From: Pelagibacteraceae bacterium AG-349-O05
GTDB lineage: Bacteria > Pseudomonadota > Alphaproteobacteria > Pelagibacterales > Pelagibacteraceae
Direction: 5' to 3'
DNA: 46,265 nt
Assembly (NCBI GenBank): GCA_003281005.1
Contig: QCDE01000009.1
Coordinates: 1 to 46,265, forward strand
The notes under the pieces were generated by a model. It was not told the DNA's origin. It made no database searches and was given only the letters and a program-made list of their open reading frames with translations. The position numbers were made by a program, and so were the translations under genes. How positions within the stretch are numbered: the first letter of the stretch is position 1; every line of letters begins with the position of its first letter. Shown in pieces: positions 28,846 through 38,509 of the stretch.

Positions 28846-30177
28846 TTATTTAATTTTTTTCGAAATCATTTTCACACATTTATATAGAAGAGCTTTGTTT
28901 TCACTTTCCCCCATTACTCTTATTTTAGATTCTGTTCCAGATTTTCTTACTAAAATTCTTCCTTCACCTTTAATTAATTTATCTGCATTTTTTATTATTT
29001 TTTTTATCTCTGGTTTGTTAATAATATTTTTATCTTTTACCTCTATATTTTCTAAGTGCTGAGGTGTTTTCTTAAATTGTTCAAAAAATTCACTTGCCTT
29101 TTTTCCTTTTCTTAAAGCAAAAAGAGCTTCTAAAGCTACTAACAAACCATCTCCTGTAGTTGCAAATTTACCTAAAATAATATGTCCTGATTGTTCACCA
29201 CCTAAATTAAAATTATATTTTTTCATTTTTTCTTTAACATATCTATCTCCAACGTTTGCCCTTAAAAATTTTATTCCTATTGATTTAAAATATTTTTCTA
29301 AACCATAATTTGACATTAATGTTCCAACAACTCCTCCTTTTAACATTTTTTTATTTTTCCATCTTGTTGCTAAAGCGGCTATAATTTGATCTCCATCTAT
29401 TATATTACTTTTCTCATCACACATAATAATTCTGTCAGCATCTCCGTCTAAAGATATTCCGATATGAGCTTTATATTTTTTTACAGCAGACCTAATGTTT
29501 CTTGGAAAAGTTGATCCACATTTTTTATTAATGTTTAAACCATTTGGTTTAATACCTATTGCTATAACTTTAGCTCCTAATGATTTCAATAATTCTGGAC
29601 CTGCCTTATAACCAGCACCGTTTGCACAGTCTATTACTATTCTTAGTCCTCTTAAATTGAACTCTTTTGTGAAATTTTTTTTTAATATTTTAATATAATT
29701 TTTGGTGCCTGTTTCTAATCTTTGAACTCTTCCTAATTTTTCAGAATGCGAAAGGTTTTTTGAGATTTTCTTATCTATGAGACTCTCAATTTTTTTTTCT
29801 ATTTTATCTGATAATTTCATGCCATCAGGACCAAACAATTTTAAACCGTTGTCAAAATGTGGATTATGAGAGGCGGTAATCATTATACCCATATTAGCTT
29901 TCATCTCTTTTGTTAACATAGCCAGCCCATTGGTTGGTAAAGGTCCTAGGGTATAAACATGCATACCAGCTGAAGTCAAACCTGAGACAAGAGCTGGTTC
30001 AAGTGTATATCCAGACAATCTCGTATCTTTTGCAATTATTGCTGTTTGTTTTCTTTTTTTTTGAGATTTAAAGTATGTTCCACTAGCAAGTCCAAATTTA
30101 AAGAACATATCTCCATTTATATATTTACTATTAACTGCTCCTCTTATTCCATCTGTTCCAAAATATTTTTTTGCCAT
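28846..30177 (-). CDS. glmM: Phosphoglucosamine mutase
   Basis: 443 residues, standard for GlmM, which converts glucosamine 6-phosphate to glucosamine 1-phosphate for peptidoglycan and lipopolysaccharide precursors. It opens YFGTDGIRG. The active-site phosphoserine is in MITASHNPHFDNG near residue 100, the metal-binding loop is SLDGDADRIIM near 242, the sugar loop is GGEQSGHII near 325, and the phosphate loop is RKSGTESKIRVMGE near 415. Its start overlaps the folP stop by one base, as in many proteobacteria where ftsH-folP-glmM are contiguous. Confidence 0.96.
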   Translation of the reverse strand: MAKKYFGTDGIRGAVNSKYINGDMFFKFGLASGTYFKSQKKRKQTAIIAKDTRLSGYTLEPALVSGLTSAGMHVYTLGPLPTNGLAMLTKEMKANMGIMITASHNPHFDNGLKLFGPDGMKLSDKIEKKIESLIDKKISKNLSHSEKLGRVQRLETGTKNYIKILKKNFTKEFNLRGLRIVIDCANGAGYKAGPELLKSLGAKVIAIGIKPNGLNINKKCGSTFPRNIRSAVKKYKAHIGISLDGDADRIIMCDEKSNIIDGDQIIAALATRWKNKKMLKGGVVGTLMSNYGLEKYFKSIGIKFLRANVGDRYVKEKMKKYNFNLGGEQSGHIILGKFATTGDGLLVALEALFALRKGKKASEFFEQFKKTPQHLENIEVKDKNIINKPEIKKIIKNADKLIKGEGRILVRKSGTESKIRVMGESENKALLYKCVKMISKKIK

Positions 30178-31229
30178 TAATTTTTCATTATCTGATTAAA
30201 AACTTTAATACCTTGTATAACTTCATTAACATCATGAATTCTTAAAATCTGAATTCCTTGCATCATTAAATAAATTGAAGAAGCCATGGTTCCACCGATC
30301 CTTGTTTCACTATCATTTTTTTTTGATATATCTTTAATAAATCTTTTTCTTGAATTTCCTACTAGTATAGGAAAACCCAATGAATGAAAAATGGAAATAC
30401 CTCTTATAAGATTCATATTATGTTTCAAATTTTTTCCAAATCCAATTCCAGGATCTAAAATTATATTATTGTGTTTAATACCTTTAGACCTGATTAGCTT
30501 AATCTTATCCTCAAAATAATCATATATATCTAATAATTCATTTTTATATATTGGATTCTTTTGCATATTTTCTGGTGTCCCAATTGAATGCTGTATTACA
30601 AATGGAATTTTATACTTTTTTAAAACATTTATTGTTTTAGGATCGTGGCTTAATCCCGAAACATCATTAATAAGTTTAACTCCCATACTGATACCATTTT
30701 CCATAATTGCAGATTTTCTTGTGTCTAAAGATATTGGTATTTTTTTTACAATTAATTTTAATGTCTTATTAATTCTATACCATTCTCGATTTTCATTTAC
30801 TTCCTTCGATCCTGGTCTTGTAGACTCTCCACCAACATCTACTAACGAAGCACCAGTTTTATATAAATTAATAGCATGACTGACGCCTTTATTTTTTTTG
30901 TTAAATTTTCCTCCATCGGAAAAACTATCAGGAGTTAGATTTAAAACACCCAATATATTTGGAATTTTTTTAAAATTTAAATTTGAAAAATTTGATTTTT
31001 TTGACCTAATTTTTTTTAAATCTGAATTTATTTTTATTTTTATTTTTTTTGGTAAATTTTTAATTTTATTTATTGAAATTTTTCTAATAGTTTTTCTTGT
31101 AATTATCTCAACATGGTCAAAAGAAATTTCTTTAATCTGATGTAACGGAATTGATTTTTTTTTATCTACTAATATTTTTGATTGATTACCAAAGTAGAAA
31201 TTACACGCTCTTGTGTAATATCTTTGCAT
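30177..31229 (-). CDS. folP: Dihydropteroate synthase with an N-terminal extension
   Basis: 350 residues. The catalytic TIM barrel starts near residue 90 with ILGVLNLTPDSFSDGG, followed by VDVGGESTRPGS near 132, ISLDTRKSA near 165, LINDVSGL near 186, DPGIGFGKNLKHN near 259 and VGNSRKRFI near 289. It condenses p-aminobenzoate with dihydropterin pyrophosphate. The first 85 or so residues, Lys/Ile-rich and opening YYTRACNFYFG, lie before the barrel; comparable extensions occur in other alphaproteobacteria, but their role is unclear to me. It sits seven bases after ftsH and overlaps glmM. Confidence 0.94.
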   Translation of the reverse strand: MQRYYTRACNFYFGNQSKILVDKKKSIPLHQIKEISFDHVEIITRKTIRKISINKIKNLPKKIKIKINSDLKKIRSKKSNFSNLNFKKIPNILGVLNLTPDSFSDGGKFNKKNKGVSHAINLYKTGASLVDVGGESTRPGSKEVNENREWYRINKTLKLIVKKIPISLDTRKSAIMENGISMGVKLINDVSGLSHDPKTINVLKKYKIPFVIQHSIGTPENMQKNPIYKNELLDIYDYFEDKIKLIRSKGIKHNNIILDPGIGFGKNLKHNMNLIRGISIFHSLGFPILVGNSRKRFIKDISKKNDSETRIGGTMASSIYLMMQGIQILRIHDVNEVIQGIKVFNQIMKN

Positions 31230-31235
31230 TATTTG

Positions 31236-33143
31236 TTAATGAACAATTTTAGGTTTCAAACCAATAGCACCCAAAGCTGAGTCTTGATCATCTTTTGTTT
31301 CTGGATTATCTAAAGTTTTATCTTTTGGATATAAATTTTTATTTATTATATTCTCTATTTCTTCACCAGTTAATGTTTCGTAAGTTATTAAAGCTTTAGC
31401 AATTTTATGTAAGTCATCTATTTTTTCTGTTAAAATTTTCTTAGCTTGGTTATATCCTTCATCTACAAGCTTTCTTATTTCTTTATCAATTTTCTGAGCA
31501 ACCTCCTCTGATACTGATTGAGTTTGAGTAACTGATCTTCCCAAAAACACTTCCTCTTGGTTTTCACCATATTCAACTGGACCCATTTCTTCACTCATTC
31601 CATATTTTGTTACCATTGCTCTTGCTAGTTGTGTAGCCTGGTTAATATCTGACCCATTTCCTCCGCCTGCTCCTGTAGATATATTATCTTTTCCAAAAAT
31701 TAATTCTTCAGCCACTCTTCCTCCAAAACAAACAGCTAGTCTTGCTTTAAGATATTTTATTGAATAACCGTGTTTATCTCTTTCAGGTAAGTTCATTACC
31801 ATTCCAAGAGCTCTTCCTCTTGGTATTATAGTAGCTTTATGAATTGGATCATAACTTGGCATATTAAACGACACTAGAGCATGTCCACCTTCATGGTATG
31901 CAGTTAGTTTTTTCTCATCTTCTGTCATGACCATTGAACGTCTTTCAGCACCCATCATAACTTTATCTTTTGCTTCCTCAAATTCTAGTAATGTAACTAT
32001 CCTCTTATTTTTTCTCGCTGCTAACAAAGCTGCTTCATTAACTATATTTGCAAGATCAGCTCCTGAAAATCCTGGCGTGCCTCTTGCAATTGTTCTTAAA
32101 TTTACATCTGGTGCCATTTTTATTTTTTTTACATGAACTTTTAAAATTTTTTCTCTTCCTATAATATCTGGATTTGAAACTACTACCTGTCTATCAAACC
32201 TTCCTGGTCTTAATAAAGCTGGATCAAGAACATCTGGTCTGTTTGTTGCGGCAATAATAATAACACCCTCGTTTGTATCAAAACCATCCATTTCAACCAA
32301 TAACTGATTTAAAGTTTGTTCTCTTTCATCATTTCCACCACCTAAACCAGCTCCTCTGCTTCTTCCAACAGCATCTATCTCATCTATAAAAATAATACAT
32401 GGAGAATTTTTTTTACCTTGTTCAAACATGTCTCTTACTCTAGATGCTCCTACTCCAACGAACATCTCAACAAAATCAGAACCTGAAATAGTGAAAAACG
32501 GAACTCCTGCTTCACCCGCAATTGCCCTTGCTAATAAAGTTTTACCAGTCCCTGGGGGGCCAACAAGTAAAGCTCCTCTTGGAATTTTACCGCCCAACCT
32601 ACTAAATTTTTTTGGATCTTTTAGGAACTCTACCATTTCCTCTACTTCTTCTTTAGCTTCCTCTACACCAGCAACATCATTAAAAGTAACTTTTCCTTTT
32701 AATTCATTCATCATTTTAGCTTTTGATTTTCCAAATCCCATTGCTCCACCTTTGCCACCTTGCATTTGTCTCATAAAGAAAATCCATACTGCAATAAGTA
32801 ATAACATAGGAAACCATGATAAGAGTACGCCAAACAATGAAGGCATTTTTTCATCTAAAGGTGCTGCTGAAATACTCACACCTTTCTCTGATAATTTTTC
32901 TATAAGATTTGGATCATTTGGAGCATAGGTTGAAAAAGAATTTCCATTCGAATAAGTACCTTTAATGTTATTCCCCTGAATCTCAACTTTTAGAACTTCA
33001 CCGTCTTCAACCGAATTTAAAAAATCTGAAAATATTATTTGATTTCCACCTCTAACATTGGACTGTGGATTTTTAAACATGTTATAAAGACCTATAGTTA
33101 AAAAAACTATAATTCCCCACATTGCGAGATTTTTTAAATTCAT
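31236..33143 (-). CDS. ftsH: ATP-dependent zinc metalloprotease FtsH
   Basis: 635 residues. Two membrane helices (about 8-22 and 103-124) flank a periplasmic domain. The AAA module follows, with Walker A GPPGTGKT at 195-202, Walker B IIFIDEID near 250, the pore residue in [10 protein letters not shown], and the second region of homology near 300. The zinc protease motif HEGGH lies near residue 420. The hexamer degrades membrane proteins and regulatory substrates such as sigma-32 and LpxC in other bacteria; rpoH is also in this window. A 63-base gap from tilS gives room for its own promoter, but no clear box was identified. Confidence 0.97.
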   Translation of the reverse strand: MNLKNLAMWGIIVFLTIGLYNMFKNPQSNVRGGNQIIFSDFLNSVEDGEVLKVEIQGNNIKGTYSNGNSFSTYAPNDPNLIEKLSEKGVSISAAPLDEKMPSLFGVLLSWFPMLLLIAVWIFFMRQMQGGKGGAMGFGKSKAKMMNELKGKVTFNDVAGVEEAKEEVEEMVEFLKDPKKFSRLGGKIPRGALLVGPPGTGKTLLARAIAGEAGVPFFTISGSDFVEMFVGVGASRVRDMFEQGKKNSPCIIFIDEIDAVGRSRGAGLGGGNDEREQTLNQLLVEMDGFDTNEGVIIIAATNRPDVLDPALLRPGRFDRQVVVSNPDIIGREKILKVHVKKIKMAPDVNLRTIARGTPGFSGADLANIVNEAALLAARKNKRIVTLLEFEEAKDKVMMGAERRSMVMTEDEKKLTAYHEGGHALVSFNMPSYDPIHKATIIPRGRALGMVMNLPERDKHGYSIKYLKARLAVCFGGRVAEELIFGKDNISTGAGGGNGSDINQATQLARAMVTKYGMSEEMGPVEYGENQEEVFLGRSVTQTQSVSEEVAQKIDKEIRKLVDEGYNQAKKILTEKIDDLHKIAKALITYETLTGEEIENIINKNLYPKDKTLDNPETKDDQDSALGAIGLKPKIVH

Positions 33144-33206
33144 ATGTTTAAAATAAGAATTATTATTGAATTAACAAGTGACAAAATATCAGTTATTTTA
33201 CCAACT

Positions 33207-34235
33207 TTAACGCTCTTTTGATACAATTACTGAATTATTTACCTTCTTGATTATACAGTTTCCTAAAGTGGTCTTGAATGAGTTATCATTTTTAATTTGA
33301 TAAAGTAATTTATCAATTTTTTTTCCTCTTACTGGATAGTATTTTTTACCAACACTTCTAAGCACTTCTGTGAAAGACCTAAAAACTACTTCCTCTGGCT
33401 GAAGAAAAAAATTTTTATTCAAAATAACAAACTCATTAATATTTGAAATTGTTGAATTTACTTTTAAATTTTTTTCTACAAAGTATTTAATTGACTCGTT
33501 AGCAAATCTTAAATTTTTAATCGTTAAATTAAATTTATCTTTATCCAGTCCCTCTAATTCCAAGTTCTTAATAAAATTTCTAATTTTTACTCTTTTAAAT
33601 TCTTCATTTTTATTTGAGAGATCTTTGATATAATTTTTAAAAACTTTTTTTGTAATATATTTTAAATTTTCTTTAGAAAATTTTAATAAAGGTCTAATTA
33701 AATTAATATTTTGTAGATTAGTTTTTTGATCAAACGATATCATGCCATTTAAACCACTGCCTCTTAAAATTCTAATAAAAAAATTCTCTATTAAATCATC
33801 CTTATGATGACCTAATAAAATATTATTTATTTTTAATTTTTTTGCCTTTTTGATCATAAGCTCATATCTTTTATCTCTAGCAACAGATTGAATGTTGCTT
33901 TTTGGTTTTTTACCGACCCAAGTTAAAATCTCGAGACTCGTATGCAATTTTTTAAGAAGTAATTTTACTGATTTTGCTTCATTTGTTGAATTATTTCTAA
34001 GTTTGTGATCAACATGAAAATATTTAACTTTTAAATTTTTTTTAATTGAATAAATTTTTGATAAAAAACATAAAGCAAGACTGTCTGGGCCACCTGAAAC
34101 TGCAACTATAAAATTCTCGTTTAATTTAAGATCTTTTTCAAATTTTTTATAAATTTGAAAAATTCGTTTATCTTTTAGTTGATTTAATAAAAACTTATGA
34201 GTCTTGTTTGATGCATTCAAATTTTTTGGACTCAT
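33207..34235 (-). CDS. tilS: tRNA(Ile)-lysidine synthase
   Basis: 342 residues. The PP-loop ATP-binding motif SGGPDS is at 47-52, with DHKLRNNSTNEAK near 88 and GHHKDDLIENFFIRILRGSGLNGM in pieces near 142. TilS converts C34 of the CAU-anticodon tRNA-Ile to lysidine so that it reads AUA, a frequent codon in A+T-rich genomes. The ATG at 34235 overlaps the cpoB 3' end by 41 bases. There is no ATG, GTG or TTG codon between it and the PP-loop that looks better, so this start is kept, though the 46 residues before the motif are longer than usual. No Shine-Dalgarno is visible. Confidence 0.9.
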   Translation of the reverse strand: MSPKNLNASNKTHKFLLNQLKDKRIFQIYKKFEKDLKLNENFIVAVSGGPDSLALCFLSKIYSIKKNLKVKYFHVDHKLRNNSTNEAKSVKLLLKKLHTSLEILTWVGKKPKSNIQSVARDKRYELMIKKAKKLKINNILLGHHKDDLIENFFIRILRGSGLNGMISFDQKTNLQNINLIRPLLKFSKENLKYITKKVFKNYIKDLSNKNEEFKRVKIRNFIKNLELEGLDKDKFNLTIKNLRFANESIKYFVEKNLKVNSTISNINEFVILNKNFFLQPEEVVFRSFTEVLRSVGKKYYPVRGKKIDKLLYQIKNDNSFKTTLGNCIIKKVNNSVIVSKER

Positions 34236-35202
34236 ATTTAGCTTTTTGTATTACCGACTGATTTGCATTAGGATATTGTAATTCTACACCATTTATCATT
34301 TTACATCCTTGGTCTTTTTCTCCAATTTGAACCATTGATACTCCAAGTTTTAATAGATTAATTGGAGCTTTTTTACCTTTAGGATATTTTTGATAACCCT
34401 CTAAATAAGCAGAAGCTGCATCCGTATATAATTGTCTAATTCTGAATGTTTCTGCGTACCAATATTGTGCACTACCCGCTAACTCATGATCAGGGTTAGA
34501 TAAAACAAATTCTCTAAAAGCTCTTTCAGCAGTACTATAGTCTCCAACTTTTAAAAAACTTGTTGCAAATTCATATTGCTCGCCTGGATTTAATTCTTGA
34601 GGAAGTATTGTTTCTTCAGATTGGAAAGTTTCTGTTACGATTGAAGCTGTTGTATCTACAGATTGTATCTGTTGTGAAGTTTCGTTTGTTTCTGTATCTT
34701 TGTATGAAATTGTTCCTAAATCTTGAGGCTGTGAACTCCCAGGCAAAATTTTTTGCTCATCAGTTTTTGGTTTTAAACTTAATTGATTTTCTACATTACC
34801 AATATTTCCAGAACTAATATTCGTTTCTATATCTTGAAATCTTATTTGATTGTCGGCTTGAATTTTTGAAACACGGGTGGATAATTTGTCCAATTTAAAA
34901 TTTATTTCTTCAAACTTATTAGTAAGTTCTCTAAACTGATCCTCAACTTCAGACAATTTTAGTAAATGTCTAGTTAAAACATCTTCTGAATTTTGATCTA
35001 AATCTGAAACTGAATTATCATTGGTGCTTGCTTGTAGTTCTATAGATCCAGAATATACTGCTCTCTCAAGAGTTTTAAGATCATTTTTTATTATTTCTAA
35101 TGTTTCATAAATATTATGGTTATCTGCAAAAGAAATATTAATAAAAATAAAATTTAAGATAAAAAATAATTTTAAAATTACTAATTTAAATATTAACATC
35201 AA
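34195..35202 (-). CDS. cpoB: Tol-Pal system cell-division coordinator CpoB (YbgF)
   Basis: 335 residues. A signal peptide of about 26 residues ends in ISFA before DNHN. A coiled coil follows near 80-125 (repeated hydrophobic heptads in LSEVEDQFRELTNKFEEINF and neighbours), then a Ser/Thr/Gln-rich linker, then C-terminal TPR repeats from about 210 (GEQYEFATSFLKVGDYSTAE and later NPDHELAGSAQYWYAE). This domain order is that of CpoB, a periplasmic partner of TolA that links outer-membrane constriction to peptidoglycan synthesis. ATG codons at 35202 and 35199 are both possible starts. The gene follows a terminator after pal, so it probably has its own promoter. Confidence 0.88.
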   Translation of the reverse strand: MMLIFKLVILKLFFILNFIFINISFADNHNIYETLEIIKNDLKTLERAVYSGSIELQASTNDNSVSDLDQNSEDVLTRHLLKLSEVEDQFRELTNKFEEINFKLDKLSTRVSKIQADNQIRFQDIETNISSGNIGNVENQLSLKPKTDEQKILPGSSQPQDLGTISYKDTETNETSQQIQSVDTTASIVTETFQSEETILPQELNPGEQYEFATSFLKVGDYSTAERAFREFVLSNPDHELAGSAQYWYAETFRIRQLYTDAASAYLEGYQKYPKGKKAPINLLKLGVSMVQIGEKDQGCKMINGVELQYPNANQSVIQKAKYESKKFECIKQDS

Positions 35203-35218
35203 TTTAATAAGATTTATG

Positions 35219-35224
35219 ATTATA
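35219..35224 (-). promoter_or_regulatory. Candidate -10 box for cpoB
   Basis: TATAAT on the minus strand, about 17 bases before the cpoB ATG and directly after the T-run of the pal terminator. No -35 box is visible, since that position falls inside the terminator stem. It would let cpoB-tilS be transcribed separately from tol-pal. Confidence 0.35.
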
Positions 35225-35232
35225 AAAATGGC

Positions 35233-35272
35233 AAAAAAAAGACCCTAAATCCAATAAAGGTTTTAGGGTCTT
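35233..35272 (-). terminator. Rho-independent terminator after pal
   Basis: On the minus strand AAGACCCTAAA pairs with TTTAGGGTCTT across a loop of about 12 bases and is followed directly by a run of eight or more T. The stem includes the three-base GGG/CCC core. There is no comparable T-run on the plus side, so it acts in one direction. It lies just after the pal stop at 35286 and is the clearest intrinsic terminator in the window. Confidence 0.9.
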
Positions 35273-35285
35273 AAATTTTAAATAA

Positions 35286-35777
35286 TTAATTTGCTTTAAC
35301 AGTTACTGATCTTCTATTTTTTGACCAAGCTAATGGGTTTGAACCAGAGTCAACTGGTCTCTCCTTACCATAACTTAACACAGTAATTCTGTCAGAAGAT
35401 ATTCCGTAAGTCATTAAATAGTCTTTGGCTGCATTTGCTCTTCTTTCACCAAGTGCCAAGTTATACTCTCTTGTTCCTCTTTCATCAGCATGACCTTCAA
35501 GAACTACATTTATATTTGGATTCTTTCTTAACCAAGCTGCTTGGGCTCTTAAAGTTTCTCTTGATGCAGTTGTTAAGATCGACTCATTTGTTGCAAAGAA
35601 AACTCTGTCCGGAACACCGTCAGCCAAATATTCAACAGTGTCTGTTCCTGTGTAAACATCACCTTGCATTTGACCTTGAATATCTGTTGCCACTTCTTTT
35701 TTAGTTGCACATGCAGATAGCACTAGGCAAGCTGTTAATACTAAAAGTGTGTTTTTTAAAATTTTGTTTAATCTCAT
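35286..35777 (-). CDS. pal: Peptidoglycan-associated lipoprotein
   Basis: 163 residues from the ATG at 35777. A longer frame runs back to 35840, but AAGGAG lies seven bases before 35777 and this start gives a proper lipoprotein signal peptide ending in LVLSAC, with the lipidated Cys at residue 20. The OmpA-type domain follows, with YFATNESIL-like opening (RVFFATNE), LEGHADERGTREYNLALGERRA near 95 containing the diaminopimelate-binding Asp and Arg, and a closing KNRRSVTV. Pal anchors the outer membrane to peptidoglycan and binds TolB. It follows tolB with a gap of just under 100 bases and is followed by a strong terminator. Confidence 0.95.
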   Translation of the reverse strand: MRLNKILKNTLLVLTACLVLSACATKKEVATDIQGQMQGDVYTGTDTVEYLADGVPDRVFFATNESILTTASRETLRAQAAWLRKNPNINVVLEGHADERGTREYNLALGERRANAAKDYLMTYGISSDRITVLSYGKERPVDSGSNPLAWSKNRRSVTVKAN

Positions 35778-35783
35778 TAAATT

Positions 35784-35789
35784 GCTCCT
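35784..35789 (-). promoter_or_regulatory. Ribosome binding site deciding the pal start
   Basis: AAGGAG on the minus strand lies about seven bases upstream of the ATG at 35777, close to ideal. This contrasts with most genes here, which have weak or no Shine-Dalgarno, and fits the high synthesis expected of an abundant lipoprotein. It rules against the longer frame starting at 35840. Confidence 0.8.
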
Positions 35790-35874
35790 TGCTGCTAATT
35801 TCAATTTCCTAACTTTTTCACAACTAAATAAAGGTTTCAAGTCTAAAAATCAAGAAATTTAAAAAATTAATCTC

Positions 35875-37215
35875 TTAATTGCTTAATAATGATGACCATG
35901 ATGGGTCAGATGCATCGGTTGGTGTCTTTATTTGACGTTCATTATAACCAGTCAAATCTATAGACCACAATTTTGCAGAAAAGCCTTCTCCTTTGGAGTT
36001 AGTTTTTGTCTCTCTGTAAAATATTAATACTCTTCCATTTGGAGACCAAGATGGAGCTTCTTGATAATAATTTTCTGTCAATAACCTTTCACCACTGCCA
36101 TCAGTTCTCATTACGCCTATATAAAATTTGCCTTTGTGTAATTTAGTAAATGCAATTAAATCTCCTCTAGGAGACCATACGGGTGTTCCGTATAAACCGT
36201 TACCAAAAGAAATTCTCTTTACATTGCTTCCATCATTTTTCATTACATAAATTTGCTGGTATCCACTTCTATCAGAATTAAATGTAATAAATTTTCCATC
36301 TGGAGAATAAGATGGAGAAGTATCAATTGATGGATGATTTGTAATTTTTTCAACTATTCTATTTTCTAAATCCATCGTGTAAATATCTGACTTTCCATCT
36401 TTAGCAAAACTCATAATTATTTTTTTACCATCAGGAGAAAATCGCGGCGCAAATGTCATCCCAGGAAAATCTCCAACCACTTGTTGCGTTCCAGTTTCAA
36501 TATCTAATAAATAAACTCTTGGCATATTTTTAAAATAAGACAAATAAGTTACCATTTGGCTTGCTGGGTTAAATCGGGGGGTCAACACTAATTCATTTCC
36601 TAATGTCAAAAATTTATTATTGGCTCCGTCTTGATCCATGATCGCTAATTTTTTTATTCTTTGTGTTTTTGGTCCCTCTTCTGAGACATAAATTATTCTT
36701 GTATCAAAATAACCTTTTTCTCCCGTCAACCTTTCATAAACTTTATCAGAAATAATATGACCTACTCTTCTCCAATTATTAGGTACTGTGGTGAATGCTA
36801 AAGCCATCATTTCTTTAGCTGCCAAAACGTCCCACAATCTAAACTCAACTCTTAGCTTATCATCAATATAATTTACTTTTCCAGTAATAAGTGCTTGAGC
36901 CTTAATTAAATTCCAATCTTCAAATCTTGGTTTTAAATTTGCAATATCAGGAGCTTGTAAAAAAGCCTTTTTGTCAAGAGGGTTAAATAATCCTGAAGTC
37001 CTCAAATTGTTCTCAACAATATTTGATATTTCAGAGCCAATGTTTTCTTTTTTAAGTATTTTTTCAAAATCTTTTCTAGACTTTTCATCAATTGATAAGG
37101 GGGAAACTGCTAATGGGAGCGGATTTAAATTTCCTCTAGTTATATCAACTTCTATTAAAGCATTTGCATTTATAGGTATTAATATAAATAATAAAATAAA
37201 AATTTTTTTTAACAT
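35875..37215 (-). CDS. tolB: Tol-Pal system beta-propeller protein TolB
   Basis: 446 residues. A signal peptide of about 19 residues ([10 protein letters not shown] start, ending NANA) directs it to the periplasm. An N-terminal alpha/beta domain to about residue 170 precedes a six-bladed propeller with repeated [41 protein letters not shown] and [13 protein letters not shown] units from about 210 to 430. TolB binds Pal and is displaced by TolA. It starts eight bases after tolA on the same strand. The final blade is short but the family usually ends this way. Confidence 0.96.
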   Translation of the reverse strand: MLKKIFILLFILIPINANALIEVDITRGNLNPLPLAVSPLSIDEKSRKDFEKILKKENIGSEISNIVENNLRTSGLFNPLDKKAFLQAPDIANLKPRFEDWNLIKAQALITGKVNYIDDKLRVEFRLWDVLAAKEMMALAFTTVPNNWRRVGHIISDKVYERLTGEKGYFDTRIIYVSEEGPKTQRIKKLAIMDQDGANNKFLTLGNELVLTPRFNPASQMVTYLSYFKNMPRVYLLDIETGTQQVVGDFPGMTFAPRFSPDGKKIIMSFAKDGKSDIYTMDLENRIVEKITNHPSIDTSPSYSPDGKFITFNSDRSGYQQIYVMKNDGSNVKRISFGNGLYGTPVWSPRGDLIAFTKLHKGKFYIGVMRTDGSGERLLTENYYQEAPSWSPNGRVLIFYRETKTNSKGEGFSAKLWSIDLTGYNERQIKTPTDASDPSWSSLLSN

Positions 37216-37223
37216 TATATATA

Positions 37224-38087
37224 CTACCCCTCTAACATCTCTCTTGCATCAAAATTTAATTGTAATTCTTTCCATCTTTCATATCCAGTCGTAGGAACTC
37301 TTAATGGTTGGCATAACTTGACAGCTCTCAAAGCACTTTCTGCTAATACCTTATAAAATGCTTGGCCTGGTTTATTCATTCTTGCATGGTCCAAAATTTC
37401 TGTTTTCGATACTGTTCCATCAGGTTTTAATTTTAACTTTATTCTTACTAAGAGATTTTCATTATATGGTAATCCTAATGGAATACTCCAGCACCCAAAT
37501 ATTTGGGCCTTAAGAGCATCCTCTTCGCTAAGTGTAAGACCTGTATTATCTACATTTCTTTCTTGGTCTTGAGTAGTGTCATCATTTGTTTTCAAAACTT
37601 CTGCGCTCTCTTCTTTTGATTTATCAATTAAGGCAGCAATATTATTTGGATCAAACAAATCTTTTTTTTCAAATTCTGATACCTGTTTAACTTCATCATC
37701 TACTTTTTCGGGATTTTGTTTTTTTTCCTCTTTTGTCTCAACCTTTTTTAAAGTTTTATCTGGAAGTGGAATTGCTTCAGGTGTTTCATTCTCAATTTTT
37801 TTATTATTTTGATCAGGAGCTAGAACAGTTTTTGTTTTAGTTTTTTCTACTTTTTTTGGTGGAGCTTGTTCTGATACAAGTTTTTTTTCTTTTTCTTTAA
37901 CTTTTTCAATTATCTTTTTAGCTTTAGGTGCAAATGGAATATTAGTTTTTTCTGCTATTTGAATTAACTCAACTGATACAATTGGCGGAATATCGAGTGG
38001 TTTCTTTGCCAAAAAAGGTAAGCTCATAGCTGTAATGAAAATTAACAAAGCATGTAAAACAGAAGAAATAAATAAACTTCTATTCAC
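37224..38087 (-). CDS. tolA: TolA-like energy-transducing protein
   Basis: 287 residues. One N-terminal membrane helix (about 5-25, with [10 protein letters not shown] carrying the SxxxH motif of TolA/TonB proteins) is followed by a long Lys/Glu/Pro-rich linker to about residue 190. The C-terminal domain, near 198-285, has [20 protein letters not shown] and [14 protein letters not shown], matching the TolA/TonB C-terminal fold with its paired cysteines. TolQ-TolR drive it with the proton gradient so that it reaches TolB and Pal. It lies between tolR and tolB at 5-8 base gaps. The name follows from context and architecture; the linker is not conserved. Confidence 0.88.
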   Translation of the reverse strand: MNRSLFISSVLHALLIFITAMSLPFLAKKPLDIPPIVSVELIQIAEKTNIPFAPKAKKIIEKVKEKEKKLVSEQAPPKKVEKTKTKTVLAPDQNNKKIENETPEAIPLPDKTLKKVETKEEKKQNPEKVDDEVKQVSEFEKKDLFDPNNIAALIDKSKEESAEVLKTNDDTTQDQERNVDNTGLTLSEEDALKAQIFGCWSIPLGLPYNENLLVRIKLKLKPDGTVSKTEILDHARMNKPGQAFYKVLAESALRAVKLCQPLRVPTTGYERWKELQLNFDAREMLEG

Positions 38088-38092
38088 TTTAA

Positions 38093-38509
38093 TTACCTTT
38101 GTTTATACGGTTCTGAAATCAGTGCTACTTTAGTAAAACCAGATCCTGATAGTAATCCCATTATTTCTAAAACTCTTCCATAATTTATAGTTTTATCACC
38201 TCTAACATAAATTCTGGTGTCAGTTCTATTTTTTGAAACCGCTAAAACCTTTGCAATAATATTATCGTATTCAACTTTTGCTTCTTGAATAAAAATTTCA
38301 CCTTTTGCATTAATTGAAAGTGTTAAAGGTTCTGTCTCCTCTGGCAAAGAATCCGCTGAACTTTCTGGTAAATCAACTTGAACACCAACAGTTAACAATG
38401 GTGCTGTAACCATAAAAATTATTAACAATACAAGCATTACATCCACAAAAGGAGTAACATTTATTTCACTCATTGGTTCTTTAGAAGAACGATTTAATTT
38501 AAATGCCAT
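38093..38509 (-). CDS. tolR: Tol-Pal system protein TolR (ExbD family)
   Basis: 138 residues. The single membrane helix (about 22-40) follows SEINVTPFVDVMLVLLIIFMV, in which the conserved Asp of PFVDVMLVLL is the proton-relay residue. A periplasmic domain of about 95 residues follows with DKTINYGRVLEIMGLLSGSGFTKVAL in pieces, the usual ExbD ending. It works with TolQ as the stator of the Tol motor. It begins directly at the base after the tolQ stop codon, consistent with coupled expression. Confidence 0.95.
   Translation of the reverse strand: MAFKLNRSSKEPMSEINVTPFVDVMLVLLIIFMVTAPLLTVGVQVDLPESSADSLPEETEPLTLSINAKGEIFIQEAKVEYDNIIAKVLAVSKNRTDTRIYVRGDKTINYGRVLEIMGLLSGSGFTKVALISEPYKQR

Noticed and set aside
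32428-32928. A 166-codon plus-strand frame
   Set aside because: It lies wholly antisense to ftsH, whose motifs are all intact; its length is due to the conserved codon pattern.
35778-35840. Upstream extension of pal by 21 codons
   Set aside because: It would bury the lipoprotein signal peptide, and the AAGGAG box supports the start at 35777.
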